Below, one piece after another: positions 21,750 through 32,915 of a stretch of DNA of 64,000 nucleotides. A program made the position numbers and the translations under genes. Where the stretch lies: NCBI GenBank assembly GCA_036877525.1, contig JAZGTH010000114.1, forward strand, positions 1,490,501 through 1,554,500, written 5' to 3'. How positions within the stretch are numbered: the stretch's first letter is position 1; each line of letters begins with the position of its first letter. The notes under the pieces were generated by a model. It was not told the origin of the DNA. It saw nothing but the letters and a program-made list of their open reading frames with translations, and did no database searches. This stretch comes from Chromobotia macracanthus (lineage: Eukaryota; Chordata; Actinopteri; Cypriniformes; Botiidae).

Positions 21750-22667
21750 ATGGAAAACGGAACATATTTTTATTTGATGTTGTTTGAAAATCTTGGGTAC
21801 ATAAGATATGCTTTCTTTAGTCTGGGATTTATACTATACTGTGCAGTTATATTCTTTAATGCCCTTATCATTCTTTCAATATGGTTGGAAAGGACATTGC
21901 ATCAACCAATGTACATTCTGATTTCATGTTTGTCAATTAACTCCATGTATGGTACAGCTGGGTTTTTTCCAAGGGTACTAACAGACTTGCTGTCTGACAC
22001 ACACACAATTTCCCGTGATGCATGTCTCTTACAGTCTTTTGTCATTTACTCATATGCAGCAAATGAGAATACAATTTTAATGTTAATGGCATTTGACAGA
22101 TTTGTTGCAATAAGTAAACCATTACAATACCATAACATAATTAATCCCACAGTTTTAACTATTTTAATTGTTATAAACTGGACTTATTCAATGATTTCTG
22201 TTGGTATTGCTGGTCTTTTCACTGCTGGGCTGAAAATGTGTAGTAACAAACTGTGGAAGGTATACTGCCACAACTATGAAATTGTCAAGATGTCTTGTGT
22301 GGCCAGTGTCAGTATGAATGTTTGGGGCTTTTTTGTCCTGATATCTACTGTTGTTGTCCCATTAAGTTTAATATTGTATTCTTATGTTAAAATTCTTATT
22401 GTTTGTCAAAGAAGCTCATCAAAGTTCAAAAGCAAAGCTTATCAAACTTGTATTCCTCACATAGTGATTCTTTTAAATTTCTCATTTGCCATCATTGCTG
22501 AGATTATTTTGAGTAGGATTGTGAATTTAGAAATTCCTTTAGGATTGTCAATTGTTCTTTCTCTAGAATTTCTTATTGTACCACCCATCCTCAACCCTCT
22601 TGTTTACGCTTTAAAGTTGCCAGATATTCGTAAAAAAATTATTTGTCTTATAAATGCATCAAAGTAG
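21750..22667 (+). CDS. OR-B: olfactory receptor
   Basis: Intact 305-residue seven-transmembrane odorant receptor in one coding exon. Features: N-glycosylation site NGT at residues 3-5, TM2 start LHQPMYILISC, loop/TM3 Cys92 for the conserved disulphide, MAFDRFVAIS at 113-122 (DRF instead of the usual DRY), KAYQTCIPHIVILLNF in TM6 and PPILNPLVY at 278-286. I chose the start at 21750 because OR-C and OR-E begin with the same MEN(G/S)TYF. An in-frame ATG at 21729 would add seven residues (MKTYIAK). A splice acceptor ttccttag at 21717-21724 precedes it, so exon 2 supplies the start. It is closest to OR-C, with which it shares long identical stretches from TM2 to TM3. Odorant unknown. Confidence 0.95.
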   Translation: MENGTYFYLMLFENLGYIRYAFFSLGFILYCAVIFFNALIILSIWLERTLHQPMYILISCLSINSMYGTAGFFPRVLTDLLSDTHTISRDACLLQSFVIYSYAANENTILMLMAFDRFVAISKPLQYHNIINPTVLTILIVINWTYSMISVGIAGLFTAGLKMCSNKLWKVYCHNYEIVKMSCVASVSMNVWGFFVLISTVVVPLSLILYSYVKILIVCQRSSSKFKSKAYQTCIPHIVILLNFSFAIIAEIILSRIVNLEIPLGLSIVLSLEFLIVPPILNPLVYALKLPDIRKKIICLINASK

Positions 22668-23127
22668 ATGCTTTTATAAAATTTCTGATGGAAGACATTT
22701 GACTGCATTGACTGCATGTTGGCTAAAAAGATTGCAAAACAGGTGAATCAGAAGAGTGTCAAACTCAACCCCATGCAAGACTGTAAAAATATTTTACTGA
22801 ATTTATGTTGTGAGTATTTGTATTGGATGTTATTGATTAGTGTAAATACGCAAGCACCTTTGTGAAAAAAAACACTCTGGAAAGAGGATGAATAATGCAG
22901 AATATGCTTAAAAAGCAAAAAAACATGGAGGATCTTTCTGAGAGCCAGTGGGCAGTTTAATGGCTCAACTATAACAAACATAACAAAAATAGTTTTCATA
23001 CATTTACATTCACAATTATTAATTTAGCAGACGCTTATATCCAAAGCAATTTACAAAGAAAGAGAGCATTAAACATTTTATCTTAAGAACCAACAAGCCA
23101 AGTCTACAAAGCTGCATTTTCAACCAT
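22668..23127. other. Intergenic DNA after OR-B
   Basis: No gene seen. It contains a SINE tail near 23020-23060. Confidence 0.5.
23018..23062 (-). mobile_element. SINE tail fragment
   Basis: The string tttagcagacgcttatatcc followed by AAAGCAATTTACAAAG is the reverse complement of the widespread fish SINE/LINE tail motif (TTTGGATAAAAGCGTCTGCTAAA type). No tRNA-like head accompanies it. Confidence 0.65.
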
Positions 23128-24018
23128 CACTTTTTCAAATGTAGTTCCATAACCTCATTACCTGGTTCCAAGAATTGAACCAATAGTTCCCTTTTGAGGG
23201 AACTAAACACTGCATCAGGCTACAGGGAAAACCTTTGGTGTCACTGGTGTCTGAATCTCGTGTCTTATCACGCTAATGAAATTGGCCCACGGTAGTGCTA
23301 ATGCACGTCAGGTGCGCATGTAAGTATAATAGGGCACCTGTGTTCTATCGTTCTATCCGTGTCAGTGCCCTTCTGTGCTGAAGGTCCCAATTCACGCATC
23401 CCAGCACACCTCAACCCGGCACCCTGCTGAGGTGAACCACAGAAACACATAGGGAGGCTTTTGTGACACGAATGCCAGGCTCCTTTGGCTACTCACGGGA
23501 CTCGTCCGGAGGCAACAGGACCAGCCCCTGTGCTAGCACCACAGGGGTGGGGGACCCTTTATAGTGAGGGTACCAAAAACACTCAAATCCCGAGGACCAA
23601 TGCTCGAGGGCAAAGCAATGCTTCCTGCAGTGAGAGCTCCACCTAAATTCAGAGCCCTGCTGTCAGGTACAGTGCACTAACACAGGGGGTGTTCGAGCAC
23701 CAGTCTCCTGGGTCATAATTAAAGCGTGGCCTGGGCCGACTGCATAAAGAATAAAGCTTTAGGAGGAGCCTGGGGTCCTCGAGGAGCCTAGGGGTCACTC
23801 GCCCGTGCCTCAGGAAGGCAAAGCTTTTGTGGGGGTGGAGGACCTCCTGTACTGGAGGTGCAAGAGACAAGATTAGCGTAATTAGACACGAGATTCAGAC
23901 ACCAGTCACACCGAAGGTGTTCGCCATAGCATCAAGCCTGACGCAGTGTGAGTTCCCTCAAAAGGGAACTATTGGTTTGATTCTTGGAACCAGTTATGGA
24001 ACTACATTTGAAAAAGTG
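23128..24018. mobile_element. 0.9-kb element with about 150-bp terminal inverted repeats
   Basis: Left arm 23128-23277 and right arm 23872-24018 are inverted copies: both contain tttttcaaatgtagttccat, aatagttcccttttgaggga and ctggtgtctgaatctcgtgt (as read on the appropriate strand). The ttcccttttgagggaa palindrome is typical of fish DIRS termini. The 0.6-kb interior holds no recognisable reverse transcriptase or recombinase. Best reading: an internally deleted or non-autonomous DIRS-like element. A different foldback transposon cannot be excluded. Confidence 0.75.
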
Positions 24019-24053
24019 CCGGTAGAAGATGGCAAATCTTAGAAATTGTTGTA

Positions 24054-26860
24054 AATTGTTGTTGTTGTCATTTACCATCCACCAAAACCAAATGCTTTCT
24101 TTTTTTCTCAGTTTACTGAGTTGTTGACCTTCTTAGTCTCCACTCTGTTCTGCTATGGTTGTGACTGGAGATCAATTTCCATATTGATAATCCAACCTGT
24201 GCCAACACTGTTACCTTCTTTGACATTTTGGATGGTTTTGACCTTACACAGCATGTTACTTTTTCAACCCATAGGTTGGGTCCCACATTGGATGTTGTGT
24301 GTTCTGCTGGAGTTGGTATTCGATCTCTTGACAGTGTTGACACAAGTGCCCATAGGTTTATTACTTTTGAAATAAATGTTATTAGGTTAGGACAAATATT
24401 CACTTTATTAACTTAAATAACCAAGGCAGCCTGCCATGTGTAGACTTCTGAACACATGCAGAGCTGGAAGGCAAAACTATAACAGGGTTGGCTCCACAGG
24501 AAGCGTGAGAAAGGTGATCACAGGCGTCAGGACAACTGGGCAGAAACAGGTATGAAAGGTAGTGCAGGACAAGACAGGACAAAATATAACAACAGTGACT
24601 AAGGCAAAATGGCTTGGCTTAACTAGCCAGTAAACTCTTCACTCTAGAACATGAGACAACCAACAATAACCTGGCATAGAGGCAAAATGGCAGCAGACTT
24701 AAGTAACAGACAGAATCAAGCTAAAGAACAAACAGGTGAGGGCTCAATCAGTGTGAGCGCTGATTGTGAGAGGGAACAGCTGATCCTAAGAGGGATTAAT
24801 GAGAAGAGAGCGGGAGAAAATGAGGAAGCAAAGGAGAGAAATCGAACCTGGTCCATAACAGTCATGTCTTCTCAGTCTTTGTCAGAACATCTCATTTTGG
24901 AATATCATGCATATAGATTTTTATGCATATATTTTATTTTACTCTTTTTTAGCAGCTCTGGCCTACCCATTACTAACACTGATGAGCACTATAATTCCAT
25001 GTTATCTGCACTGCTGGATGAGTTACAGTTAATGAAAGCTGCTGGAAGATGATTGGAACAACAGTTCATAAGCTTACATACACTCAACAACAGTCTGATT
25101 ATCATTCTCCTTTAAATACTGCACGTAAACATTATTACTCAAGCATCATTAGTAATGCTGCAATTAATTGTAAGTATCTGGTTAAGACTGTTGATAAACT
25201 TCTTAAACTAGCTAAGGACATTGTTTACTCTGTTGACCAGTGTAATAATTATTTCACTGATAAGAGTGAGGGCATATACAGTCACTATCAACCTTTGAAA
25301 ACTTTGAAATGGTTGGAGTTGATTTTATTACAAATACAGTTAAGCCCATGAATCAGACTACCAGTATTTTAGATCCACTTCCCTGTTCAGTTATTAGAAA
25401 CTGTCTTGTAACATTGTGCCCTCATATGGCTTCTATTGTAAATTTATCATTGAGTTTAGGCATAGTCCTTCCAGAATTAAAAATAGCTGCCATTACACCA
25501 ATTCCTAAGAAGCCTGTGATATTTCTGATTTGTCCAATTATAGGCCTGGTTCTAACCTTCCATTTTTGTCTGAAGTTTTAAAACGTGTTGTAGTTACTCA
25601 GATAAATAGCCATCTTGCACTGCCCAGTTTTTGAACCATTTCAAACCAGTTTTAGAAAGGGCATAGCACTGAGACAGGTCATGTGAGAGTTGTAAATGAT
25701 CTCTTGATTGCCTTGTTAGACCTCAGTGCTGCTTTTGACACCATCTGCCATTTTGTGCTGTTGGACAGGCTGCATAGCTGGTTGGGTCTTTTTCGTGGAT
25801 GGTATTTAGTTGGTTTCAGTGTTACCTGTTGAATCATGCCCAATTTGTTAGTTCGGGTACTTACAAATCTGATACTTTGCCTGTTCAACAGGGTGTTCCC
25901 AAGGGTTCAGTACTGGATCCAATTATATTTATCATATATATGCTTCCACTTGGACAGATTATTAGGAAATATGGTCTTGGGTATCACTACTATGCAGACA
26001 ATACATCACCACTAGCCCTGATGTCCATTGCATGTTAATTACTTTCCATAGTTGTCTAGAAGCAACTGGATGCAGAATAATTTCCCAAAGCTAAATGGTT
26101 CCATAACTGAAATAATGCTGACTGGTACAGTGGCTGCTATTCGTAATGCAGATCAGATGAGTTTGGTTGTTGATTCTAACATGCTCATTCCAGGTGCACA
26201 GGTGCAAAATCTTTGTGCTATTTTTGATCCACAGTTAACGTTTGAGGCACATATAAAACACATTTCTAAAGTTGCTTTTTATCATCTCAGAAATATTGCT
26301 TGACCTAGACCTTACTTTTGCTGATGCAGAAAGTAATGATACATGCCATCATTACCAGGTTAGATTATTGTAATGCCTTGTTCTCTGGCCTTCCAGGTTA
26401 AAATCTAAGCAGTATATTAACACTTGTGTTTTCATAACACTTGTTGCACTGGCCTTTCATTAATGCTAGGTTTGATTTTAAAATTCTAATTCTAACATAT
26501 AAGGCACTGCATGGGACTGCACCAGTGTATCTTTGTGATTTCATAGTCCTTACACTCCATCACGCTCTTTCCTTTCTGACAATTCTCTTTTACTTCATCA
26601 GCCTGTATGTAAACTCAAGAGCATTGGGAAAAGAGCTTTTTCATTCAGAGTCCTCAAGATATGGAATGTTTCCTTTCAATATCAAAAATTGCTTCAAATT
26701 TGGAACACTTCAAAAAGTTGATCAAGACATTTATTTAATGCTTTTAATTAATTTCTGGATTGTCGTTTTTGTTTTGTTATTTGTTTTGTTGCACTTTGAA
26801 TTAAAGAAAAGTGCATTATAAATATAATAAATTATTATTTTTATAATTATTATTATATAG
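24054..26860 (+). pseudogene. L2-clade LINE, decayed, with an insertion
   Basis: Ordered blocks of a fish L2-type non-LTR retrotransposon: endonuclease end (VVVIYHPPKPNAF at 24054, then HIDNP and FSTHRLGPTLDVV), an interruption, the linker block NTDEHYNSMLSALLDEL near 24980, then reverse transcriptase with LDPLPCSVIRNCL, LLDLSAAFDTICH near 25710, QGVPKGSVLDPIIF and the catalytic box YYADN at 25988-26002 where YADD is expected. C-terminal blocks PQLTFEAHIKHISKVAFYHLRNIA and FKILILTYKALHGTAPVYLCD follow. The 3' end is the L2-like gaattaaagaaaagtgcatt run with an ATT-rich tail. Multiple stops and the D-to-N change mean it is dead. Confidence 0.88.
24390..24862 (-). mobile_element. Insertion splitting the L2 LINE, solo-LTR-like
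   Basis: LINE homology stops after the endonuclease block (about 24385) and resumes near 24940. The intervening purine-rich sequence, with a terminal cataaca at 24854-24860, looks like a reversed solo LTR. Clean ends and a target duplication were not found. Confidence 0.35.
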
Positions 26861-27579
26861 AAATACCATTCTTGTTGACTATATAACCAAGGAACTGAAT
26901 CTCAGACTAATGAAACTGGCCTTTACCAGCTTTGAGGAACAGATTGCATTTCCGTAGCTTGTTGAGGACCTCCGCAATGTGCTGGCTATGGCATCTATGC
27001 AGACTTGGACAAAACAGTGAAGGAACTCTCAGAGTACCTTGTGCATAAAGTCCTGGAACACGAAGGGGTGGGCACAGCAGTGGACAGCAGTGGAGGTTGA
27101 TGGTCTAATGTAACCCTGTTGTAATGCCTCTAATGTCCTCCAATGTATTCTTGAGTTGCTGCCATGACAAGCACCAACAACCTTTAAGCCACAGCTCACA
27201 GCAGTTGTTTCTATGATGGAGGCCTTAAACACGGCTCATTCAGGCTCCATCAGTGTATTACGGCTATTAATATGCAGCAGAATTGAGCTAGTTTGGATAA
27301 TTTGTGAAATATAGTTTAAGAAGATGGTAAAAGTTGTTTTTATCCTTTTATTGACCATTAAGCTGATGTGTGTGTGAAGAGAGAAGGAAGGGGACAAAGT
27401 TTGTAACCTATTACAAACTATGATCCACACTCCAGAGCAGAAGGTGGCTAGAAGCAGACTTCTAACTAAGATGCACTTCTCATTTTTATTCTCAGCTTTT
27501 TTATTTGTGTATCTTCGTTTCCTTTCCTTGCTTTCTTTCCTCACATTTTAGCTCCACCCCTTAGGATGCAAGAGAAGGG
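26861..27579. other. Intergenic DNA, no gene seen
   Basis: Frames on the - strand at 27029-27232 and 27236-27544 are open but carry no known motif. Confidence 0.5.
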
Positions 27580-28440
27580 TGCAAGGATAGTAGGCAGGGG
27601 CAACAGGACTTCAGCATAGGATACACCAATGTTTCCTCACTCATGCTTACTCAGGAATAAACAAATAGACAATTGAGATGTCCCTCAAGAAGGTGGGGGA
27701 GTCTCCACCATCACTTTGAGGTCTCCCAAAGTACTAACCAACTTTGCTGCCCTCAAGTGTTTAGCCGGTGCGGTGGAATGAGTAGCAACAAAGGGGGCTT
27801 TATCTCCTGATAAGAGAGAGAGTTGTGAACGCAATGTCGAGATGACTCCACTGCCTTCCAATGTTTAGCCGGTGTGATGGAATGGGTAGCAACAGAGGGG
27901 GCTCAATGCTAAGGCAATGACTGTGAACACTGCCTTAGCATGTTTCTTGCCCAGACATGTGACACAGCGATCATGTCCATCAGACAACAAGCGACCACAG
28001 GCAGAAACACAGGAACAGATAAACATCTTTAAAAAGACACACACCGTCCGTTGCTCTTTAGAGAAATGCTCTTTTAAAGGGAATACACAGGTCTGAACCA
28101 GGTCTGCCAAAGTGCAGAGGGGAACCGCTACCGGAAGCGAGTGAGAACCACTGATTGCAGCATCACATAAAGCAGACACTGGGGAACTGCAAAAGGCGAT
28201 AGAAAAATGAAACACGAGTAGTGCACACCTGGCTCCAAATTAAAAATCTGAATAAAAGCAAGCTACAGTCAGCTTTTTATACCTGCTTCCTGGTAGGTGT
28301 GACTCTGACTGAAACTCCTTTGCCCAATGCTCATTGTCTCTTTCCTCTTGGGCCAATGTGTGACACATTTTTCTACTACTCAAAGGTAGTAGGCTCTCAA
28401 GTGAGACCCCATACGTCAGTATGTTGACGTAATGCTGAAT
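27580..28440 (-). mobile_element. DIRS-type retrotransposon 5' part (antisense)
   Basis: Read on the - strand from 28440: an ITR-like end with actgacgtatggggtctcac, a leader, then a gag-like frame (28215-27865) containing LLSDGHDRCVTCLGKKHA, the zinc-finger-like motif of fish DIRS ORF1. The first 0.5 kb is alignable with 31590-31920 on the + strand. The copy ends within gag; reverse transcriptase and recombinase are missing. Near its end a roughly 100-bp unit is tandemly duplicated (27758 and 27858). Confidence 0.75.
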
Positions 28441-28875
28441 GTGGTGGTCCTGGAGGTCTTAGCCTCTTCCATCTAGTTTCCAATGGATGTCTGGAGCCAC
28501 CCATTTTGTTTTATATGCCTGTCGGTGGTCTTCCATCTTGTTTTGTCTTATTGTCTACTTGTAGTCCTATCCCTGTGGCCCCATCCTAATTGCATTAATC
28601 CGTTTGTCATTTCCCCTCATTTGTAGTGCACATATAGCCCTATTTCTTTCTTTGTTTTCGGTTTTATGTTTTGATTTTTTTGCGACATTTCTGTTTTCTG
28701 TTGTTTCTCTGCATATTTAAATCTAGCCTTAGTGAACTTCTTACAATCTATTACAGGTCCCTGTCTAGGCCTCCCAAGCTTTAAATGCCTCTTAAGCTTC
28801 TACATGATATTTAAGTATGTCCTATCAGAGCAAGTAAAAAGTCATCTGCTGGCCAGTTTTCGCTCCAATCTTGCT
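28441..28875. other. Intergenic DNA, no gene seen
   Basis: T-rich sequence next to the DIRS end. It may include an unrecognised LTR fragment, but no paired ends were found. Confidence 0.4.
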
Positions 28876-28879
28876 CACT

Positions 28880-28972
28880 CTTATAAACCTTATCAAATTA
28901 ATCAAGGTCTTCAGGATTACTAAAAAAAACAGGCAGGTGAGTTTGGTCTGAGCTGGAGCTAAACTCTACAGG
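28880..28972. mobile_element. hAT-type MITE fragment
   Basis: Contains aatcaaggtcttcaggatta and ctggagctaaactctacagg, the same landmark strings as the MITE at 16868-17000. It lies just upstream of the OR-C promoter module. Confidence 0.6.
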
Positions 28973-28984
28973 GGGTGAACCTTA

Positions 28985-29125
28985 AAGGGCACAGAGAGAT
29001 GAAGAGGTTTCCTGAGACATGTTATATGCTATAAAAATTACTAGCATGTACTGGTGATCCAAAGTTCCTCTACAACAACAGAAGTGCATATTACCTGCAT
29101 AATTCAATGAAGACAGTCACAGAAG
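28985..29125 (+). promoter_or_regulatory. OR-C putative promoter and leader exon
   Basis: Order: aagggcacagagagat, cctgagacatgtta, a TATA-like ctataaaaatta at 29029-29040, ctagcatgtactggtgatcc, then cagtcacagaag followed by the donor gtattt at 29126. With the acceptor AG at 29320-29321 this gives an intron of about 196 bases ending 31 bases before the OR start. The same order is seen before OR-E and OR-B. Transcription evidence is lacking. Confidence 0.65.
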
Positions 29126-29352
29126 GTATTTCAGTGATGCAGTGTTTGTAATGTGTGTTGTTTAGAGAATATATTGATATTCTGCATATACATTGATGAA
29201 TGTTTATGATAAACGGAATAGATTACATAGAAACTATTAAAATTACATGACGGAATGTAAAGATTCAAATTCCATTAATATGTGTAAAATAACTGGAGCA
29301 TTATCTATTCTCTTCCCTCAGGTCAATGAAATAGTCTTGTGCGTAATGGAAA

Positions 29353-30270
29353 ATGGAAAATAGCACATATTTTTGCTTTATGTTATTTGAAAATCTTGGG
29401 CATATACGATATGCATTGTTCAGTTTGGGATTTGTTTTTTACTGTGTCATCATATTTCTAAATGGTCTTATTATTCTTGCAATACGTTTGAAAAGGACAT
29501 TGCACCAGCCCATGTACATTCTAATTTCATGTTTGTCCATTAACTCTATGTATGGTACAGCTGGGTTTTTTCCAAGGGTACTAACAGACCTGCTGTCTGA
29601 TACACACACAATCTCCCGTGATGCATGTCTTTTGCAGACTACTGTTATTTTCTCATATACAGCAAATGAGTTTATAACGCTAATGTTAATGGCATTTGAC
29701 AGATTTGTTGCAATCACTAAACCATTGCAATATCATACCATAATTACTTCCAGGTTTCTAATTGTTTTAGTTGTTATAAACTGGATATATCCAATAATTT
29801 GTCTTTGTATCGGTGTTCTTGTAACTGCCAGACTAACAATGTGTGATAACAAACTGTGGAAGGTGTACTGCCACAACTATGAAATTGTCAAGCTCTCTTG
29901 TGTGAACTCGGTTCTTTTAAATATTTGGGGCTTTTTAATACTAATTACAAATGCTGTAATCCCTCTAAGTTTAATTATATATTCTTATGTTAAAATTCTT
30001 ATTATTTGTCAAAGAAGGTCATCAAAGTTCAGAAGCAAAGCTTATCAAACCTGTATTCCACACTTGGTAATACTCCTAAATTTTTCAATTGCCATTGTTA
30101 CTGAAGTCACTTTGAGTCGTATTGTAAATTTAAAAATTCCTAAATGGCTAACAGTTGTTCTTTCTCTAGAGGTTATTGTTCTACCACCCATTCTCAATCC
30201 CCTTATTTATGCTTTAAATTTCAGTCAAATTCGCAAAAAAAATCTTCTCCTTCTAAAGGATTTTAGATAG
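29353..30270 (+). CDS. OR-C: olfactory receptor
   Basis: Intact 305-residue odorant receptor. It has NST glycosylation at residues 3-5, LHQPMYILISC at the start of TM2, MAFDRFVAIT at 113-122, KAYQTCIPHLVILLNF in TM6 and PPILNPLIYALN in TM7. The segment LHQPMYILISCLSINSMYGT and the following 20 residues match OR-B, pointing to recent duplication or gene conversion. The start at 29353 keeps the MEN(S/G)TYF N-terminus of the paralogs. Two upstream ATGs in the same exon (29326 and 29346) are out of frame and stop quickly. The last residues (KKNLLLLKDFR) are less conserved than in OR-B and OR-E. Odorant unknown. Confidence 0.95.
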   Translation: MENSTYFCFMLFENLGHIRYALFSLGFVFYCVIIFLNGLIILAIRLKRTLHQPMYILISCLSINSMYGTAGFFPRVLTDLLSDTHTISRDACLLQTTVIFSYTANEFITLMLMAFDRFVAITKPLQYHTIITSRFLIVLVVINWIYPIICLCIGVLVTARLTMCDNKLWKVYCHNYEIVKLSCVNSVLLNIWGFLILITNAVIPLSLIIYSYVKILIICQRRSSKFRSKAYQTCIPHLVILLNFSIAIVTEVTLSRIVNLKIPKWLTVVLSLEVIVLPPILNPLIYALNFSQIRKKNLLLLKDFR

Positions 30271-31554
30271 AATGTTACAGATTGGTAGAAGGAAGTGTAA
30301 ATCATATGGTAATTTAGAAGGTTTTTGTTCTCAAGCCCATGCAATTGTTAATAGAAATTCAGAGTACTTTGCAACAGCCCAATGAAACATTTCAACTCCT
30401 AAGTATCCATCGCAATACAAGCTATGGTGTTGTTATGAATTTTAACATTTTAAATAGAATAGATGTATTGTTAAATGTATTGTTATTTATTGTGTGAATG
30501 AAAGGACATTTTCAGTTTATCACATTAGTCAATCTGCATCCTTGTTACAACTTTATTATGCATTAGGAAACTTCAGATAGTAGCACCACTAAGGAAATAC
30601 ATATTGCAATTTGAGTTATTCATTTATGTCAAACACGTCAATTAAAGAAGAAACAAAAACATAGCATAGCTTTAACAAATATGTTAAACTGTATGTACTG
30701 GAAAGTTATGTATTTACTGTATGTATCTATAGGCTGTTTTGCACAAATGTATGTACATTTTCCAAACTGTTATATATATATTCAAAAATCAGAAAACTTA
30801 AAAGTTAACATGAGTTTTGTTTTTACAGTAATTAGTTAAATGCAAGGTACCTGTATGTATAAAATAAATCAATAAATAATTAGACCCATGTGACTCTCAG
30901 TTTAGATGAAGACCAGCTTTACTGTACTTGGAAGTAAATTAATGGCATAGTCTTTGAAACAAACAGCATATTATTGCGCATTATCTGTTCTTGCATGTTA
31001 ATGCATTATATTATCAGGACTCGCACTTTGGGGGGCTGTAATTCAACGGTTGTATATTTAAGCTGTAAAAATTTCAAGTAAACACATTTCACACACATTT
31101 TTATTATTAAAAATTCAATAATCAATAATTAAAGGTTATTGCCAAAATATTATGTTTAGAAATACCAAACATTTTCAGTCAATTTTATCTGGCTTTAAAC
31201 TCAGCTGGTTATATAATTGCATGCATGAGGGAATTCCTGGAAAAAAACAGAGTACAAAGTACAGATGCATAATCTTCCCCTGCTAAAAGAGTGTAAAAAG
31301 CTTAACCTGACATAATTTCCTAAAATAATGGCCATGGAAAATCTTTCTAAAATTTCTAAATTAATGACCAGTGAAAAACATATTTTGTCTTGTTCTAAAC
31401 ACTTTAGGCCCAGCTTCACAAACAAGTCTTAAGCCTAGTCCCAGACTATGTGCATGTTTGAGCTGTCTTAACTGAAAACAACTCTATATATATATATATA
31501 ATATCTTAAAATATATCACTGCCATCGTTGTGTCTCAGGATGCACACTAGTATT
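30271..31554. other. AT-rich intergenic DNA after OR-C
   Basis: No gene seen. A short (TA)n run lies at 31484-31500. Confidence 0.55.
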
Positions 31555-32915
31555 TTTTCTAAGGCACATTAGTTCCCTTTCAGTCAGTCATGTCCAATGT
31601 TATGTCAACATACTGACATATGGGGTCTCACTTGAGAGCCCTATCATCTTTGAGTAGTAGAAAAACGTGGGGGAAGAGCCAATTAGCATTTGGGCAAAGG
31701 ATGTGCGTGCCGAGTCACACCTACCAAGAAGCGGGCATAAAGTTGGCCGCAACTCGCTTTCATTCAGATTTTTGCTTCGGATCAGAGTGTGTGCTACTTG
31801 TGTTTCACTTGACTATCGCCTTTTGAGTTCCTCAGCGTCTGCTGCGTGATGATGCAATCAGCAGTTCTCGCTCACTTCCGGCGGCGGTCCCCTCTGCGCT
31901 TTGGCAGACCTGGTTATAAAAGAGCTTATTTCATGTAAAGAGTGAAATTCCATTATATTCTGGAGTCCTCCTACTGCCCGCTGTTTTATTCCCTGTCCTA
32001 GGCCCCCCCTTCAACATGGATGCGTTGGCACACAGCTGGCCCTGGGGACCACCCAAGTGTGCACTTCCCCCAGTCAGCCCTCTTGCACAAACACTGTGCA
32101 AGGTCAGGAAGGACGAGGAGCAAGTGGCTTGCTGGTTGCGCCGTACTGGCCCACCAGGTCCTGGTTTTCGGACCTGATGCCCCTCGCGACAACCCCTCTC
32201 TGGTGTATTCCCCTGAGAAAGGACCATCTTTCTCAGGGATGGGACACCACCTGGCACCCACGCCCCGAGCTCCTAAACCTCCATGTGTGGTCATTGGATA
32301 GGACATGGAGAATCTGAGTGATCTACATGTGGGCGTATTGGACAGTATCACTCAGACGAGGACTTCTACCAGGCAAGCTTACGTGGTGAAGTAGATCCTT
32401 TTCGCTGACTGGTGTTCTTCCCGTGGAGATCTCTGTATTGCCCGATCAGCTCTGTGCTTTCCTTTCTGCAGGAAGGGTTGAAACGGTGGTTGTCCCCTTC
32501 CACCCAAAGGTGTACATGGCCGCTTTCTCGGCCCATCACCCAGCAGTAGAATGTAAGTATTTAGGAAAGCATGAGCTGGTCATCAGGTTCCTGAAGGGTG
32601 CCCAGAGACTGAACCCCCTGAGGTCTCCCCTCTTTCCTCTTGGGACCTTTCCGTAGTCCTTTCTGGGCTACGGGGAGCCCCTTTCGAGCTGCTGAATCCT
32701 GTGAATCTTGAAAACTTTTTTATGGATCTCCTTTTTTACCAAGGAGATACATTTGCTAGAAGTTTTCTGCATTGCCAAATGTTCTAAAAGAGGTATCAAG
32801 TTCTTGTTGTTGACTGCTAAGGTGGAGCTGGTCTGTTTGTTGTCCTGATACAGCTCGCTAGCAGGGAACAATGGGATATATTGAATTGGGGACTTGTTAG
32901 AAAGGGAATGTCCAA
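31555..32915 (+). mobile_element. DIRS-type retrotransposon, internally deleted
   Basis: The 5' end has ITR-like sequence ending in actgacatatggggtctcac and a leader alignable with the antisense copy at 27580-28440. At about 31930-32000 it passes directly into the 3' coding part: a block with VAPYWPTRSWFSDLMPLA (RNase H/linker region), then tyrosine-recombinase blocks near 32370-32690 (FADWCSSRGDLC, and later SWDLSVVLSGLRGAPFE). Gag and reverse transcriptase are absent. Stops and frameshifts break the recombinase. Around 32880-32915 the string gaaagggaatgtcc resembles a DIRS terminal repeat. Confidence 0.75.

Noticed and set aside
32000..32351. Overlapping open frames on both strands near 32 kb as novel host genes
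   Set aside because: The + strand frame carries the DIRS block VAPYWPTRSW and the - strand frames are antisense shadows of it.
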